From: Paenarthrobacter aurescens
GTDB lineage: Bacteria > Actinomycetota > Actinomycetes > Actinomycetales > Micrococcaceae
NCBI RefSeq assembly: GCF_041549525.1
Contig: NZ_CP157456.1
Location: 124,001-188,000 of the forward strand
Reading direction: 5' to 3'
DNA: 64,000 bases
In this document: positions 7,920 through 16,840 of the stretch, piece after piece
Layout of the letters: each line of letters opens with the position of its first letter
Numbering within the stretch: the stretch's first letter is position 1
Made by a program: the position numbers and the translations under genes
Notes under the pieces: model-generated
Databases searched by the model: none
Told to the model about the DNA's origin: nothing
What the model saw: the letters and a program-made list of their open reading frames with translations, nothing else

Positions 7920-8404
7920 TTCTGCGTCTGGGTGGGAGCCGGTGGGTATTCGCCTTTGATGACAAAGTAGGAACCACGGATAACCCCGGCAAGCTTTGAT
8001 TTCTGCCGGGCAAACTTGAACTTTTCTTCCAGCTCGGTGGGGATCTCCATCCCGTCGGCCAGCTTGAAACCCACGGCCCTTTTCCCGTCCTCGAGGCTGT
8101 ACATCACGTTGATGGCCAGGCCTGACTCGTAGAAGACGTAGGCCATATGCAGGTCCTCCACCTGGAAGGCAGTGGCTTCCAGTGGCCGGGACCCAATAAC
8201 AATGTTCCGCTCTTCCCGAAGGATCCGGCTGACGCGGTCAACTACCTCCGGGACCTCACTGGCCGGACTCACCACGAAAACATGGTTGTACTTGTTCTGG
8301 AAGTACCGGGCCTCGTTGGCGCGCAACCCGGCGGCAGCCTCAGCAACCGGCGACGATTCCAGGCCGACGGTAGAAACAGTCTTGAAGTCAACGGTGTAGG
8401 GCAT
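7907..8404 (-). CDS. Conserved hypothetical protein, about 165 residues
   Basis: ATG at 8404 with AGGAGA five bases before it. The protein is soluble with no signal peptide or membrane segment, and alternates beta strands and helices (HVFVVSPASEV, VDRVSRILREERNIVIGSR, HMAYVFYESGLAINVMYSLEDGKRAVGFKLADG). I do not recognise a catalytic motif. The last residues TQTQNQPN are encoded within the palindrome at 7900-7919. It lies 27 bp downstream of the HTH gene on the same strand, so co-transcription is likely. Confidence 0.75.
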   Translation of the reverse strand: MPYTVDFKTVSTVGLESSPVAEAAAGLRANEARYFQNKYNHVFVVSPASEVPEVVDRVSRILREERNIVIGSRPLEATAFQVEDLHMAYVFYESGLAINVMYSLEDGKRAVGFKLADGMEIPTELEEKFKFARQKSKLAGVIRGSYFVIKGEYPPAPTQTQNQPN

Positions 8405-8431
8405 GGGCTCTCCTGGTTGTCACTTATCCGG

Positions 8432-9031
8432 TCAGCGCACTTCGAGAATCATCTGAAGCAAACGGGCGGCGGCCGGGCGGGCGGCATGCTCCTCTGCCCA
8501 CTGCGCACGTGCCAGCGCCTTGCTCACTGCCTGTGTGGTGATACCAAGCTCCTGGGCAACAGCTTTCTGCTGTCCCCGAACACCGGGCGTGAGTAGATCC
8601 AGCACCCGCCATTCGGCTGTACTCCGGTGCTGCACAATGTGCCCCAGGAGCCGCAGAACAGCTTCCGCTTCTGAAGCAAGCGCAGCAAGGGGGCCGTCAA
8701 CTGCCACGGGGACACGTTCTTTGCCGTTGCGAAGACGATCCACCGCCCGCCGCGCGTACACGAGGCCATGTCCCGACGCGTCTTTGACCAGGTTGGGCAG
8801 AGGCTCGTTGATGGGCCCTACGCCGATTCCCACGTACCACTGACCGGTCCTGAGCGCGATCAAGGCTGTTTCCACGGCTTGGTGGCTGCATTCCACAATG
8901 CCCTGCACCTCATCTTCAACCGAGCGGTCAAAGTCGAGCCGGGCAGGAATGTGGCGCAGGTCCTTGAGCAATTGCGGCACAAGATCGCCGTCGCGGCGGC
9001 TGTCGCGTTGGTTGATGGTCAGAGTGAACAT
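8432..9031 (-). CDS. HTH-containing regulator, SatD-like
   Basis: 199 residues. The N-terminal 100 residues (TINQRDSRRDGDLVPQLLKDL, a long helix, then ALRTGQWYVGIGVGPI) resemble SatD-type proteins. The C-terminal part is a winged/sigma-like helix-turn-helix, QQKAVAQELGITTQAVSKALARAQWAEE, preceded by WRVLDLLTPG. This layout suggests a DNA-binding regulator. A perfect 6-bp inverted repeat sits 13-28 bp upstream of the start, so autoregulation is plausible. The ligand and targets are unknown. Confidence 0.7.
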   Translation of the reverse strand: MFTLTINQRDSRRDGDLVPQLLKDLRHIPARLDFDRSVEDEVQGIVECSHQAVETALIALRTGQWYVGIGVGPINEPLPNLVKDASGHGLVYARRAVDRLRNGKERVPVAVDGPLAALASEAEAVLRLLGHIVQHRSTAEWRVLDLLTPGVRGQQKAVAQELGITTQAVSKALARAQWAEEHAARPAAARLLQMILEVR

Positions 9032-9043
9032 AGTGGATCACAT

Positions 9044-9059
9044 GCTACCGGCTGGTAGC
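9044..9059. promoter_or_regulatory. Candidate operator of the SatD-like HTH gene
   Basis: GCTACC and GGTAGC form inverted half-sites around a 4-base centre, directly upstream of the start codon at 9031. Position and symmetry fit a dimeric repressor site; no other gene starts here. Confidence 0.5.
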
Positions 9060-9102
9060 GGGTCTGCAAGAGCCAAATTTGCCCCTTGCCGGGCAAAACG
9101 GC

Positions 9103-9738
9103 TCAGTCCAGCGCCGTCCGCCCCGTCAGTACGACGGCGGGCAGCGCACCCGCCGCTGTCCTCGCGGCGTCCGGTATGCCGGCATCCCTCATAGCCCCCT
9201 GGATGGCGAGCACCAAGGGGGCAGGGTCCTGGTCCGCGGCGAATACCCAGAAGGTGCCGCGGGCTTGGAAAACCACTGCGCTACGGCCTCCGGCGCCCAG
9301 GGAAACCTTGCGGCTGGCAACTAGCCTATGGCCGGGATCAGTGCCGTCAGCCGTGGTCACGGCTTTGATGCTTACGGGCACAATGTCATGCCAGGGAATC
9401 ACCAAAGTGGTGTGCTTCTGCGAGTACTTGGCCACCATTCCGCGATCAAAAACCAGTAACTTCCGGAAGCTCCCCAGCAGGGACATAGCCCACAGCACCA
9501 GTCCTGTCAGCACGCTGGTCAGGGCAAAAAACGCGGGATCGTTGAAGTGTCCGGCTTCCCTGGTGGAACGGATGGGGCTCACGAACTCGGCGATGGTCCC
9601 AAACACGAAACCCACAGCAAGGCATGGGAGCAGGATCCTCCAGAAGATCTTCCGTGAGGAGGCAATGTAGCGCAGCTGCCCCAGCTCAGGACCGAGCCTG
9701 CGCTCAACCCGGCGAACCAGCCAATTACGGCCGTGCAT
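9103..9738 (-). CDS. Two-helix membrane protein, unknown function
   Basis: 211 residues. A basic N-terminus (RRVERRLGPELGQLRYIASSRKIFW) leads into two membrane helices, IFWRILLPCLAVGFVFGTIAEF and FFALTSVLTGLVLWAMSLLGSF. A mostly beta-rich cytosolic domain follows (LLVFDRGMVAKYSQKHTTLVIPWHDIVPVSIKAV, then KVSLGAGGRSAVVFQARGTFWVF). This pattern of helices followed by a PH-like or YcxB-like beta domain is common in small bacterial membrane proteins, but no family can be fixed. It overlaps the RDD gene by 14 bp and is co-transcribed with it. Confidence 0.75.
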   Translation of the reverse strand: MHGRNWLVRRVERRLGPELGQLRYIASSRKIFWRILLPCLAVGFVFGTIAEFVSPIRSTREAGHFNDPAFFALTSVLTGLVLWAMSLLGSFRKLLVFDRGMVAKYSQKHTTLVIPWHDIVPVSIKAVTTADGTDPGHRLVASRKVSLGAGGRSAVVFQARGTFWVFAADQDPAPLVLAIQGAMRDAGIPDAARTAAGALPAVVLTGRTALD

Positions 9739-10360
9739 CCGGGCGCTGGCCGTAGAGGTTGGGCAGGTTTTGCCGATCAGTGGCGGCCGCCTGCTCTGCC
9801 GCCGCTACCTTGGGGTCCGGGACCGGCTGCTGGCCTTGGGCGATGCCGGAACGCCGGTCAATGGCTGCGAACTTCGGGTCCCACGTGTCATCCCCGCCGC
9901 CGCTTATTGCCGAAGCGATGAGCATCACCACGAAGAACGGGAAGAAGGACCAGCAGATGGCCCGCCAACCGCCCAACCAGGCCCCCGCCGTCGTGCCGTT
10001 CTTGATCCGCACGGAGCGCATGCCCGCCGCGGCGTCGCCCACACTGCCCACGGAACCCCAGATCATGCCGTAGACATACAACCCCGCAAACCACAGGACT
10101 ACGTAGAGCGTCAGCCACAGGGCGTCGTTGTATCCGAGGGCCGAGCCACTGTTCATCATGGATTCCCGGACCACTGCAACAATCACGGCCAGGACCAGGT
10201 AGCCCACCAGGAACACCACCGCATCCAACACCCGCCCCCAGAAGTGGGCTGTCCCGGACGCTTTGACAAAATACGTGCCTGTGTCCGTGTGGCGGCGCAC
10301 GGCACGTCCGGTCAGCGGATCCACCAAGCCAGTGGAAGTTGTGGGCTTAGGAGTGCTCAT
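9725..10360 (-). CDS. RDD family membrane protein
   Basis: 211 residues. The RDD signature appears as GRVLDAVVFLVGYLVLAV (Arg and Asp in helix 1), then YVVLWFAGLYVYGMIWGSVGSVGDAAAGMRSVRI in helix 2 and its basic exit, and AICWSFFPFFVVMLIASAI in helix 3. The C-terminal 60 residues are polar and Ala/Gln-rich with no motif. RDD proteins are poorly defined; some are transporters and several sit in type VII secretion loci. It is the third gene in the reverse-strand run that starts with the WXG protein. Confidence 0.87.
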   Translation of the reverse strand: MSTPKPTTSTGLVDPLTGRAVRRHTDTGTYFVKASGTAHFWGRVLDAVVFLVGYLVLAVIVAVVRESMMNSGSALGYNDALWLTLYVVLWFAGLYVYGMIWGSVGSVGDAAAGMRSVRIKNGTTAGAWLGGWRAICWSFFPFFVVMLIASAISGGGDDTWDPKFAAIDRRSGIAQGQQPVPDPKVAAAEQAAATDRQNLPNLYGQRPDARP

Positions 10361-10421
10361 AAATGGCTTTCAGCTCGACGACGGGATATGGCCTTGGGAG
10401 CGGCGCGTTTGGGAGGGAACG

Positions 10422-11228
10422 TCAGGCCAAGCCCGCCAGCCCGCCCAGAATGCGGGCCAGCGAAGCAGCGGAAGTTTCCTGCAATTCAAAGGTCACGGGT
10501 CCGCCCTGCTCCGGAAGATCGGATGTTGTGGAGCCCTCCACGCGTGGAGTCAGCACGTGTACGCCGGACGGGCCGGTGTACACGGTAACTGTGGGGAAAT
10601 CGTTGGTGTCGGAGTTGAATGCCACCACGTTGCTTGCAGCTTGAGTGTCGGCCAACGCAGTTGCAGCGTGTGCTTCGAACTGAGCTTCCGTGTAAAGGGC
10701 GGGATCGGTATCCCTTGCCGCCGACTGCTGGGGATCCACGAACTCGGCCAGTCGCGGAACCAGTTGATCGCGGGTGACCACAGTGAAACCGTGCAGGCCG
10801 CTTTCGTCCACTTCTTCGAGCAGGACGCCTTGAACGTGAAGGTAGCCGTAAAGCCAACGCTTGCCGGTGGAGACGGTACGTTCCACGGAGACAACGCTGC
10901 TGCCACTGCGGCGCAGGGTGAGCGTTCCGGTGATTTCCTCAGTGGCGTGCAGGCGCGAAGGCTCAGTTTCGCCCTCGAAGAGCACCGGGTACACGAGTTC
11001 CTTGGCCAACAGGCCGCGCAGGGCGATAGCGCACATCAATTCCTTGCTGGCATCCTGGGCAGAAAGCCATGGCAGGGCAACCAGTTGCTCGTGCTGAACA
11101 CCGTCCAGGGCCACAACTTCTTCATCGGTCAGCGTGGGCAAAGGCACGCCAACTGCGCTGGCCGTTGCCAAAACCTTGGATGCTGCCTCAATGTCCCGTT
11201 GGGTCCATTTCATGGTGCTGGTGGTCAT
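10422..11228 (-). CDS. Hypothetical protein coupled to WXG gene, possible EspG-like chaperone
   Basis: 268 residues, start overlapping the WXG gene's stop by 4 bp, so translation is coupled. Soluble, with mixed alpha/beta content: an N-terminal helical segment (TQRDIEAASKVLATASAVGVPLP) followed by strands such as GTLTLRRSGSSVVSVERTV and RWLYGYLHVQGVLLEEV. Size, helical start and position next to a WXG protein are reminiscent of EspG-type secretion chaperones. Sequence likeness is too weak to assert this; it could equally be an immunity protein for its neighbour. Confidence 0.7.
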   Translation of the reverse strand: MTTSTMKWTQRDIEAASKVLATASAVGVPLPTLTDEEVVALDGVQHEQLVALPWLSAQDASKELMCAIALRGLLAKELVYPVLFEGETEPSRLHATEEITGTLTLRRSGSSVVSVERTVSTGKRWLYGYLHVQGVLLEEVDESGLHGFTVVTRDQLVPRLAEFVDPQQSAARDTDPALYTEAQFEAHAATALADTQAASNVVAFNSDTNDFPTVTVYTGPSGVHVLTPRVEGSTTSDLPEQGGPVTFELQETSAASLARILGGLAGLA

Positions 11229-12205
11229 CCGAATATCCCTCCCACAAAGTTTCCGACTGACTTGGCGGCGTCACTGACCCCGTCTGCCACCTTACTGCCT
11301 ACGTCCTTGGCGAAGCCCGCCACCTCCTTGGCGCCATCGGCGATGTAGCTGCCGGGATTGCGGGCGAAGTTGCTGATGGAGTCCCAGTTGTCCGCCACGA
11401 GGTTGCCCAGAGCCCAAGCACCGGCAACAATGCCGGCGCCAATCACAATGGGAGCGCCAATTGGGCCCAGAAGAGCAGCACCGCCAGCGGTCATGAGCAT
11501 GATGCTCCCCACGCCGCCCACTACGGACAGGCCACCGGCAATGCGGTCACCGGTGCCGCGCCAACCGTCATGCTGGGGGTTGATGATGTCGCTGATGCCG
11601 CCCACAATGTTCAGCGGTGCCGCCAATGCTCCGGCCACCCGCAGTCCCTTGGAGAACTTGCTGGCATCCTGGAAAGCCTGGCTGTAAGGGATATTGGCTT
11701 TGAGGTCGGTAAGGACGTCAGTGACTTTCTCCCCATTACGCAGTGCCGTCATGGCGTCGCGCACCACAGTCCCGCCTGCCCGCCAGTTGGTGAGGACTTC
11801 GCGCGTCTTCACCCATTCGGCGTTGCCAAGCTTGAGGTACTTGTAAGCCGTCCACAGCGGGGCGGCCACGCCCTTGACGCCCATTGCGGTGTCATAAACG
11901 TCCTTGAGGACACCCACCGATGTGCCGGAGCCATCATTGTGGCTGGCGAACTCCTGCTGGTTGGCATGCTTCTTCAGTTGGCTTGCGTTCTCGCGCAGCA
12001 TGTTGGCGGCCTTGACCAGGCTCTGCCGATGCTGGGAATTCCAATCGCCCTTGAAGACGGTGGCGTCGCGGCCCTGCCACGCGGTGGTGGAGTTGATCGC
12101 GTTGGACAACTGTGTGCTCTGCAGGCTGATGGCGTCGGCAGCTTTGCCCATCACGCCTGCCAGACTGCGAAGCTGCGCGATATCAGCGCCATAGAACCCA
12201 GCCAA
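11225..12205 (-). CDS. WXG100-like type VII secretion protein with hydrophobic C-terminal domain
   Basis: 326 residues, ATG at 12205. Residues 1-90 form the helical hairpin of the WXG100/LXG group, with the turn at W43-Q-G45 and a Leu/Ala-patterned second helix. The middle (100-210) is helical and featureless. Residues 215-275 are extremely Gly/Ala/Ile-rich (GGVGSIMLMTAGGAALLG, PIVIGAGIVAGAWALGNLVA), which suggests a membrane-inserting segment. The last 50 residues are amphipathic with an 11-residue periodicity (AKEVAGFAKDVGSKVADG). No toxin catalytic motif is visible. No EccC/EssC ATPase is in the window, so any secretion machinery must be encoded elsewhere. Confidence 0.8.
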   Translation of the reverse strand: MAGFYGADIAQLRSLAGVMGKAADAISLQSTQLSNAINSTTAWQGRDATVFKGDWNSQHRQSLVKAANMLRENASQLKKHANQQEFASHNDGSGTSVGVLKDVYDTAMGVKGVAAPLWTAYKYLKLGNAEWVKTREVLTNWRAGGTVVRDAMTALRNGEKVTDVLTDLKANIPYSQAFQDASKFSKGLRVAGALAAPLNIVGGISDIINPQHDGWRGTGDRIAGGLSVVGGVGSIMLMTAGGAALLGPIGAPIVIGAGIVAGAWALGNLVADNWDSISNFARNPGSYIADGAKEVAGFAKDVGSKVADGVSDAAKSVGNFVGGIFG

Positions 12206-12311
12206 TGAAACCCCCTGTAAGCGAGCAATGAAAAGTCTGGTCCCAGCCTAGGCGGACCAGCCAACACCCGCGATGGGGAGACATGCCCATGTGCATAAAC
12301 CGTTAAAGAAC

Positions 12312-12356
12312 GACGGCGGCCGGTGCGGTTCGCAAGGAACCAAACCAGCCGCCGTC
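12312..12356 (-). terminator. Hairpin downstream of ppa
   Basis: GACGGCGGC and GCCGCCGTC form a 9-bp stem with an inner GGTTC/GAACC pair; on the reverse strand it is followed by GTTCTTT. It sits 21 bp after the ppa stop and is likely its terminator. Confidence 0.65.
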
Positions 12357-12376
12357 GGGCCTGAATCAGGGTGTGA

Positions 12377-12865
12377 CTAGTGTGCTGCCGGAACGTAACG
12401 CTTGATGGAAGCTTCCAGCTCGGCTTCGGCAGCGGCGCGGTCGCCCCAGCCTTCAGCCTTGACCCACTTGCCGGGCTCCAGGTCCTTATAACGAGTGAAG
12501 AAGTGCTCGATTTCCTTGATCAGGAATTCGCTGACATCGCTGACTTCCTGGATGTGATCGAACCGTGCATCAACAGGAACGCAGAGGACCTTGGCGTCTC
12601 CGCCGCCGTCGTCGGTCATGTTGAAGACGCCGATGGGGCGGGATTCAACAATGACGCCCGGGTGGAGATCGAAGTCCTGGAGGAGCACCAATGCGTCCAG
12701 CGGATCGCCGTCTTCGCCCAAGGTGTTCTCAAAGAAACCGTAGTGCGTGGGGTACTGCATGGAGGTGAACAGGACGCGGTCCAGGCGGACACGGCCGGTT
12801 TCGTGGTCAACTTCGTACTTGACGCGCGATCCCTTGGGGATCTCGATGGTCACGTCGTGCTTCAT
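12377..12865 (-). CDS. ppa: Inorganic pyrophosphatase
   Basis: 162 residues, the usual length of a family I (hexameric) pyrophosphatase. It hydrolyses PPi to two Pi with Mg2+ and pulls biosynthetic reactions forward in the cytosol. The family signature EDGDPLDAL is at 51-59, with the metal-binding Asp residues at 52, 54 and 57. [15 protein letters not shown] and [11 protein letters not shown] carry the substrate-binding Lys, Glu, Arg and Tyr. The second acidic patch, [12 protein letters not shown], is also present. It is divergent from dacB with a 145-bp shared promoter region. Confidence 0.97.
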   Translation of the reverse strand: MKHDVTIEIPKGSRVKYEVDHETGRVRLDRVLFTSMQYPTHYGFFENTLGEDGDPLDALVLLQDFDLHPGVIVESRPIGVFNMTDDGGGDAKVLCVPVDARFDHIQEVSDVSEFLIKEIEHFFTRYKDLEPGKWVKAEGWGDRAAAEAELEASIKRYVPAAH

Positions 12866-13010
12866 GGAATGCTCCTTGACGGGGGTGGGTGGGGCGCGGC
12901 ACGCAAAAAGCGCGGCCGGCGCCGCCGACTACTATTGAGGATATAGCGAGAGGCCCGGGTTTCTTGAACCGGCGGGGACATTTCAGGACTGACAGGACCA
13001 AGCAACTTCC

Positions 13011-14459
13011 ATGATGGGCGTTAAAAAAGGGGGTGCCCGCAAGTGGGCGGCCTCGGCGTGGGGGCGCTTTACATGGCCATTGCTGCTGACCACTGTGTTG
13101 CTGTGCCTCGGCGCCGTAGTGGTGGCGGGCATGTTTCCCGGGTTGCTGAGTGCACCAAAACCCGTGCCTTCGGTTCCCGCATGGCAAACGGTGCCTGACC
13201 AACTGTCGGACGTCACAAGTGTGGCTCCGTTGGATGCGCAGGCGCCTGTTCCCGTGCCGGCCCAGGTGGCAAAACTCCTTGATGCCACTCTCAAACCCGA
13301 TGGCGCAGGCAGCATCAGCGGCGTGGTGATGGACGCATCCACAGGCCAGGTCCTCTTTGACCGGGACGCCAATGCCAACCGCATCCCTGCCTCGAACATG
13401 AAGCTCCTCACCGCCGTTGCAGCCTTGAAGGCGCTCGGTCCCGAGTCACGGTTCACCACCCGCGTCCTTGCCTCAGAGAACCCCTCCACAGTGGTACTGA
13501 CCGGGGGAGGGGACGTGCTGTTGGGCTCCGGCGCTTCCGATCCCGCTGCCGTTCTTGGCCGGGCCGGGCTGGCGTCCTTGGCTGCGGACACTGCTGCCGC
13601 TTTGACCGCCGCCGGGGTGAACGGGCCGATTACCGTGCAGGTTGACGACTCACTGTTCAGCGGCGCTGTGCTCAACCCGGCATGGAGCCTGGATGATGTG
13701 GCCGCCGGGGAAACCGCACCGCTCTTCTCCTTGGCGTTGAACTCAGGCCGCTACGCCCCGGATGTTCTCACCGGACCCCGGCCGCAGGATTCCGCCATCA
13801 CCACCGCCCAAGCGTTCGCCGGGCAGTTGGCGGCTGCCGGCGTAGCGGTGAGTCCCGGCGTCGAACGCGGCAAAGGCCTCCCCGCCAAAGTGTTCGCTGC
13901 CGCTGAATCCGCCACCGTCAGCGAGCAAGTGGACCTCATGCTCGAATCCTCGGACAACTTCCTCGCCGAAGCACTGGGCCGGATGACCGCACTGGCGTCC
14001 GGTCAGGCTGGAACGTACGACGGCGCCACGGCAGCCGTGCGGCAAAGGCTGGGGGAGTTGGGGATCGCCACGGATTCGATGCTGTTGGCCGATGTTTCCG
14101 GCCTGGCCCTGGAAAATCAGGTCACCGCGCACCAGTTTGCTGAGGTGGTCCGCGCCATCACCAGCGGACCGGATCCTGCTTTGCGGACCGCGCTGGACGG
14201 TTTCCCGGTGGCCGGTCTTACCGGGACCCTGGGAGACAGGTACGTGGATGCGGGCACGTCCCAGGGCGCCGGCCTGGTCCGTGCCAAGACCGGGACGTTG
14301 AACACTGTGATCGCGCTGAGCGGTTACGTGGTGGATGCTGACGGGCGGCTGCTGGTGTTCTCCTTTATAGGTAATGGACTGGACCCCGGCGCCGCCGGTA
14401 ACAAAGTGGCCATGGATCGTTCGGCGTCAGTGCTGGCCGAGTGCGGATGCCAAGGCTGA
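13011..14459 (+). CDS. dacB: D-alanyl-D-alanine carboxypeptidase/endopeptidase, PBP4 type (S13)
   Basis: 482 residues. A basic N-terminus and one hydrophobic helix (WPLLLTTVLLCLGAVVVAGMFPGLL) make it a secreted or membrane-tethered protein. The penicillin-binding motifs are complete: S128-x-x-K131 (SNMK), S314-D-N316 and K426-T-G428. PBP4 enzymes trim or cleave D-Ala peptides in peptidoglycan. The long insert between SxxK and SDN, which includes VVLTGGGDVLLGSG, is typical of the S13 family. Start ATG at 13011, followed immediately by a second in-frame codon of Val, so the start could shift by a residue or two. It opens the tilS/hpt/ftsH block. Confidence 0.93.
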   Translation: MMGVKKGGARKWAASAWGRFTWPLLLTTVLLCLGAVVVAGMFPGLLSAPKPVPSVPAWQTVPDQLSDVTSVAPLDAQAPVPVPAQVAKLLDATLKPDGAGSISGVVMDASTGQVLFDRDANANRIPASNMKLLTAVAALKALGPESRFTTRVLASENPSTVVLTGGGDVLLGSGASDPAAVLGRAGLASLAADTAAALTAAGVNGPITVQVDDSLFSGAVLNPAWSLDDVAAGETAPLFSLALNSGRYAPDVLTGPRPQDSAITTAQAFAGQLAAAGVAVSPGVERGKGLPAKVFAAAESATVSEQVDLMLESSDNFLAEALGRMTALASGQAGTYDGATAAVRQRLGELGIATDSMLLADVSGLALENQVTAHQFAEVVRAITSGPDPALRTALDGFPVAGLTGTLGDRYVDAGTSQGAGLVRAKTGTLNTVIALSGYVVDADGRLLVFSFIGNGLDPGAAGNKVAMDRSASVLAECGCQG

Positions 14460-14510
14460 TTCCTCAGCGCGGAGCGAACTTAAGGCTCACTGTCAGTTGT
14501 ATGTGTTCTG

Positions 14511-15641
14511 ATGGACCGTATGGTGTCATCTGCCCGAGATTCGTCAGCAGGGGCCCCGTCCCTGATCAATTGGGACCTGGCCGCCTCTACGGCTGCCCGG
14601 CTTGCCCCTCCCGGTCCGGAGCTAAGCGCCGGGGAGATCGGCAAGGCCGTGGACAATCTGCGCTTCAACGCGGATATCTCCGTCCCGCACGTGCACGACA
14701 TCACCGGCCTGGACGCCGCCAGGGACCTGCGTGACTCGCACGTCCTGGTGGTGGACCGTGCCTCGTGGTCCAAGGCCAACACACAGAGCTTCGCGGTGAT
14801 GCTGCAACCGGCTCTGAAGAAAATGCTGGAAAGCCGCAGCCCAGCGGCCATGACTCCGGCCGCGGCTGCTGCAAGCGGTGCCATCACCGGCGCCCAGCTC
14901 GGCGCGGTCCTCTCCTTCCTCTCCAGCAAAGTCCTCGGCCAGTACGATCCTTTTGCTGCCTTGGCCCCGGATTCCAACGTGCCCCCGGGCGGCAGGCTCC
15001 TGTTGGTGGCGCCGAACATCATCTCCGTCGAGCGGGAACTCAACGTCCATCCAGATGACTTCCGCCTTTGGGTTTGCCTGCACGAGCAAACGCACCGTGT
15101 CCAGTTTGCGGCCGCACCGTGGCTCCGGCACCACATGCTGGACGAGATCGAGAAGCTCAGCGGAAACCTCCTGGGCAACATGGATACTTTGGTTGAACGC
15201 GCCAGCGCCGCGGCCAAATCCCTGCGGGACCGCAACCCCTCAGAGAAGACACCGGGCCGTGGCGCCATTCTGGACCTCCTGCAGAACCCTGAGGAAAAGG
15301 CGTCCCTGTCCCACATAACAGCTGTGATGAGCCTGCTTGAGGGGCATGCCAACGTGGTGATGGATGCCGTGGATTCGAGCATTGTTCCTTCCGTGAAGAC
15401 CATCCGCCAGCGCTTCAACGAGCGCGGCAAGGACCGCGGTGTGGTGGAGAAGTTCATCCGCAACGTCCTTGGCCTGGATGCCAAGATGCGCCAGTACACC
15501 GATGGCGCCAAGTTCGTCCGTGAAGTGGTTGCTGTGGCTGGCATGGACGGCTTCAACCGCGTGTGGGAGTCCGCCGAGTACCTGCCAACCGAGGATGAGA
15601 TCCACAACTCCAAGCTGTGGCTTGAGCGGATGGGGCTTTGA
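14511..15641 (+). CDS. Zinc-dependent metalloprotease, putative (F420-associated-type family)
   Basis: 376 residues. The zinc motif is H191-E-Q-T-H195 in CLHEQTHRVQFAAAPWLRHHM, matching the family of actinobacterial putative hydrolases with an HExTHxxQF core found between dacB and tilS. A downstream Glu in LLEGHANVVMDAVD is the probable third metal ligand. There is no signal peptide, so it is likely cytosolic. The substrate is unknown. Its stop overlaps the TTG start of tilS (TTGA), so the two are coupled. Confidence 0.9.
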   Translation: MDRMVSSARDSSAGAPSLINWDLAASTAARLAPPGPELSAGEIGKAVDNLRFNADISVPHVHDITGLDAARDLRDSHVLVVDRASWSKANTQSFAVMLQPALKKMLESRSPAAMTPAAAAASGAITGAQLGAVLSFLSSKVLGQYDPFAALAPDSNVPPGGRLLLVAPNIISVERELNVHPDDFRLWVCLHEQTHRVQFAAAPWLRHHMLDEIEKLSGNLLGNMDTLVERASAAAKSLRDRNPSEKTPGRGAILDLLQNPEEKASLSHITAVMSLLEGHANVVMDAVDSSIVPSVKTIRQRFNERGKDRGVVEKFIRNVLGLDAKMRQYTDGAKFVREVVAVAGMDGFNRVWESAEYLPTEDEIHNSKLWLERMGL

Positions 15642-16810
15642 GCGTTCCTGCTGATTCTGGTTCCGTAGGTGGCTCCACCGGCGGGTCCGCCATCGGTTCC
15701 GCAGCTAAAGGTCGACGCCGGCCCGGGCGTTTGGCGCCGGTGGTCGGCAAGGCACGCAAGCAGTTGCAGAACGCCTTGGCCTCCGCCGGGTACCCCTCGC
15801 ATGTCCTGGTGGCCTGCAGCGGAGGGCCTGATTCGTTGGCATTGGCAGCCATAGCCTCCTATTTCGCCAGGCGGGGTCATGTGGACGGCCATCCGGTTTC
15901 CGTTGCCGGAGTGGTGGTGGATCATCAGCTGCAGGAGGGCTCAGCCGAAGTCGCGTCCCGAACCGCCGCAATGCTGCGTGAACTGGGCCTGTCTCCGGTG
16001 GAGGTACGCACTGTGGAAGTCGCCGCCACGGGTTTTGGGCCGGAGGCTGCGGCCAGGGATGCCCGTCATGCGGCGTTGGAAACGGCTGCGGACCAGCTCG
16101 GATGCGATGCGATCCTGCTCGGCCACACCCTTGACGACCAAGCCGAGCAGGTACTTCTGGGCTTGGCCCGTGGATCCGGAACGCGCTCACTGGCTGGTAT
16201 GCGGCCCGTTCGCGGACGCCTGCTCCGGCCCTTCCTTGGCCTTCGTCGCCAGGAAACCCTGGAAATCTGCCGGGTGGAGGAGCTCTCTCCCTGGCACGAT
16301 CCCAGTAATTCAGATCCCGCGTTCGCCAGGTCCCGGACACGTGTTGAAGTCATGCCCGTGTTGGAAGAAAAGCTCGGCCCCGGAGTTGCAGAGTCACTTG
16401 CCAGGACGGCCGCAATCCTGCAGCAGGACGCCGACTTCCTTGAAGAACTCGCCAGCGAGACCTATCTCTCACTGGTCCAGCCCATGGAGGGCGGCATCTG
16501 GCTACCGGAGGACGCCGTCCGCGAGCTGCCCGCAGCGCTGAGGTTCCGTGTCATCGCCAAAGCAGCGGCCGACGTCGGAGGTCAACAACCCGGCTACGGG
16601 CGCCTCCACGCTGCGGAAGCGCTGCTGCGGCGGCAAGGCTCCGCGGGTCCCGTTGAGCTTCCCGGCCACGTCAGTGTGTTCCGTTTATCCCTCAGTGATC
16701 TGGAGCAGGAACGTGCTGTTCCGGCGGGCGCTGCCGCTGACAGCGTTCCCCGACAGGCCTCCCCCTGTGGGAAGCTAGTATTCCGGCATCAGAAACCGTC
16801 CCAACAGTAG
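15638..16810 (+). CDS. tilS: tRNA(Ile)-lysidine synthetase
   Basis: 390 residues, TTG start overlapping the upstream stop. TilS attaches lysine to C34 of the CAU-anticodon isoleucine tRNA, which makes it read AUA. The PP-loop ATP motif SGGPDS is at 61-66 (VACSGGPDSLALAA). DHQLQEGSAEVA and LLGHTLDDQAEQVLLGLARGSG are the expected HxxDDxxET-like segments. RPFLGLRRQETLEICR and DPSNSDPAFARSRTR match the tRNA-recognition part. The C-terminal TilS domain is short, as is usual in actinobacteria. It is followed by hpt, the conserved order. Confidence 0.95.
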   Translation: MSVPADSGSVGGSTGGSAIGSAAKGRRRPGRLAPVVGKARKQLQNALASAGYPSHVLVACSGGPDSLALAAIASYFARRGHVDGHPVSVAGVVVDHQLQEGSAEVASRTAAMLRELGLSPVEVRTVEVAATGFGPEAAARDARHAALETAADQLGCDAILLGHTLDDQAEQVLLGLARGSGTRSLAGMRPVRGRLLRPFLGLRRQETLEICRVEELSPWHDPSNSDPAFARSRTRVEVMPVLEEKLGPGVAESLARTAAILQQDADFLEELASETYLSLVQPMEGGIWLPEDAVRELPAALRFRVIAKAAADVGGQQPGYGRLHAAEALLRRQGSAGPVELPGHVSVFRLSLSDLEQERAVPAGAAADSVPRQASPCGKLVFRHQKPSQQ

Positions 16811-16840
16811 CCGCACCGAGCATCAAAACAGGAGCCATTG

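Noticed and set aside
10263..11348. A 361-codon forward frame over the RDD and WXG-partner genes
   Set aside because: The reverse-strand genes have membrane helices, coupling and starts; this frame has an odd composition rich in His, Gly and Gln.
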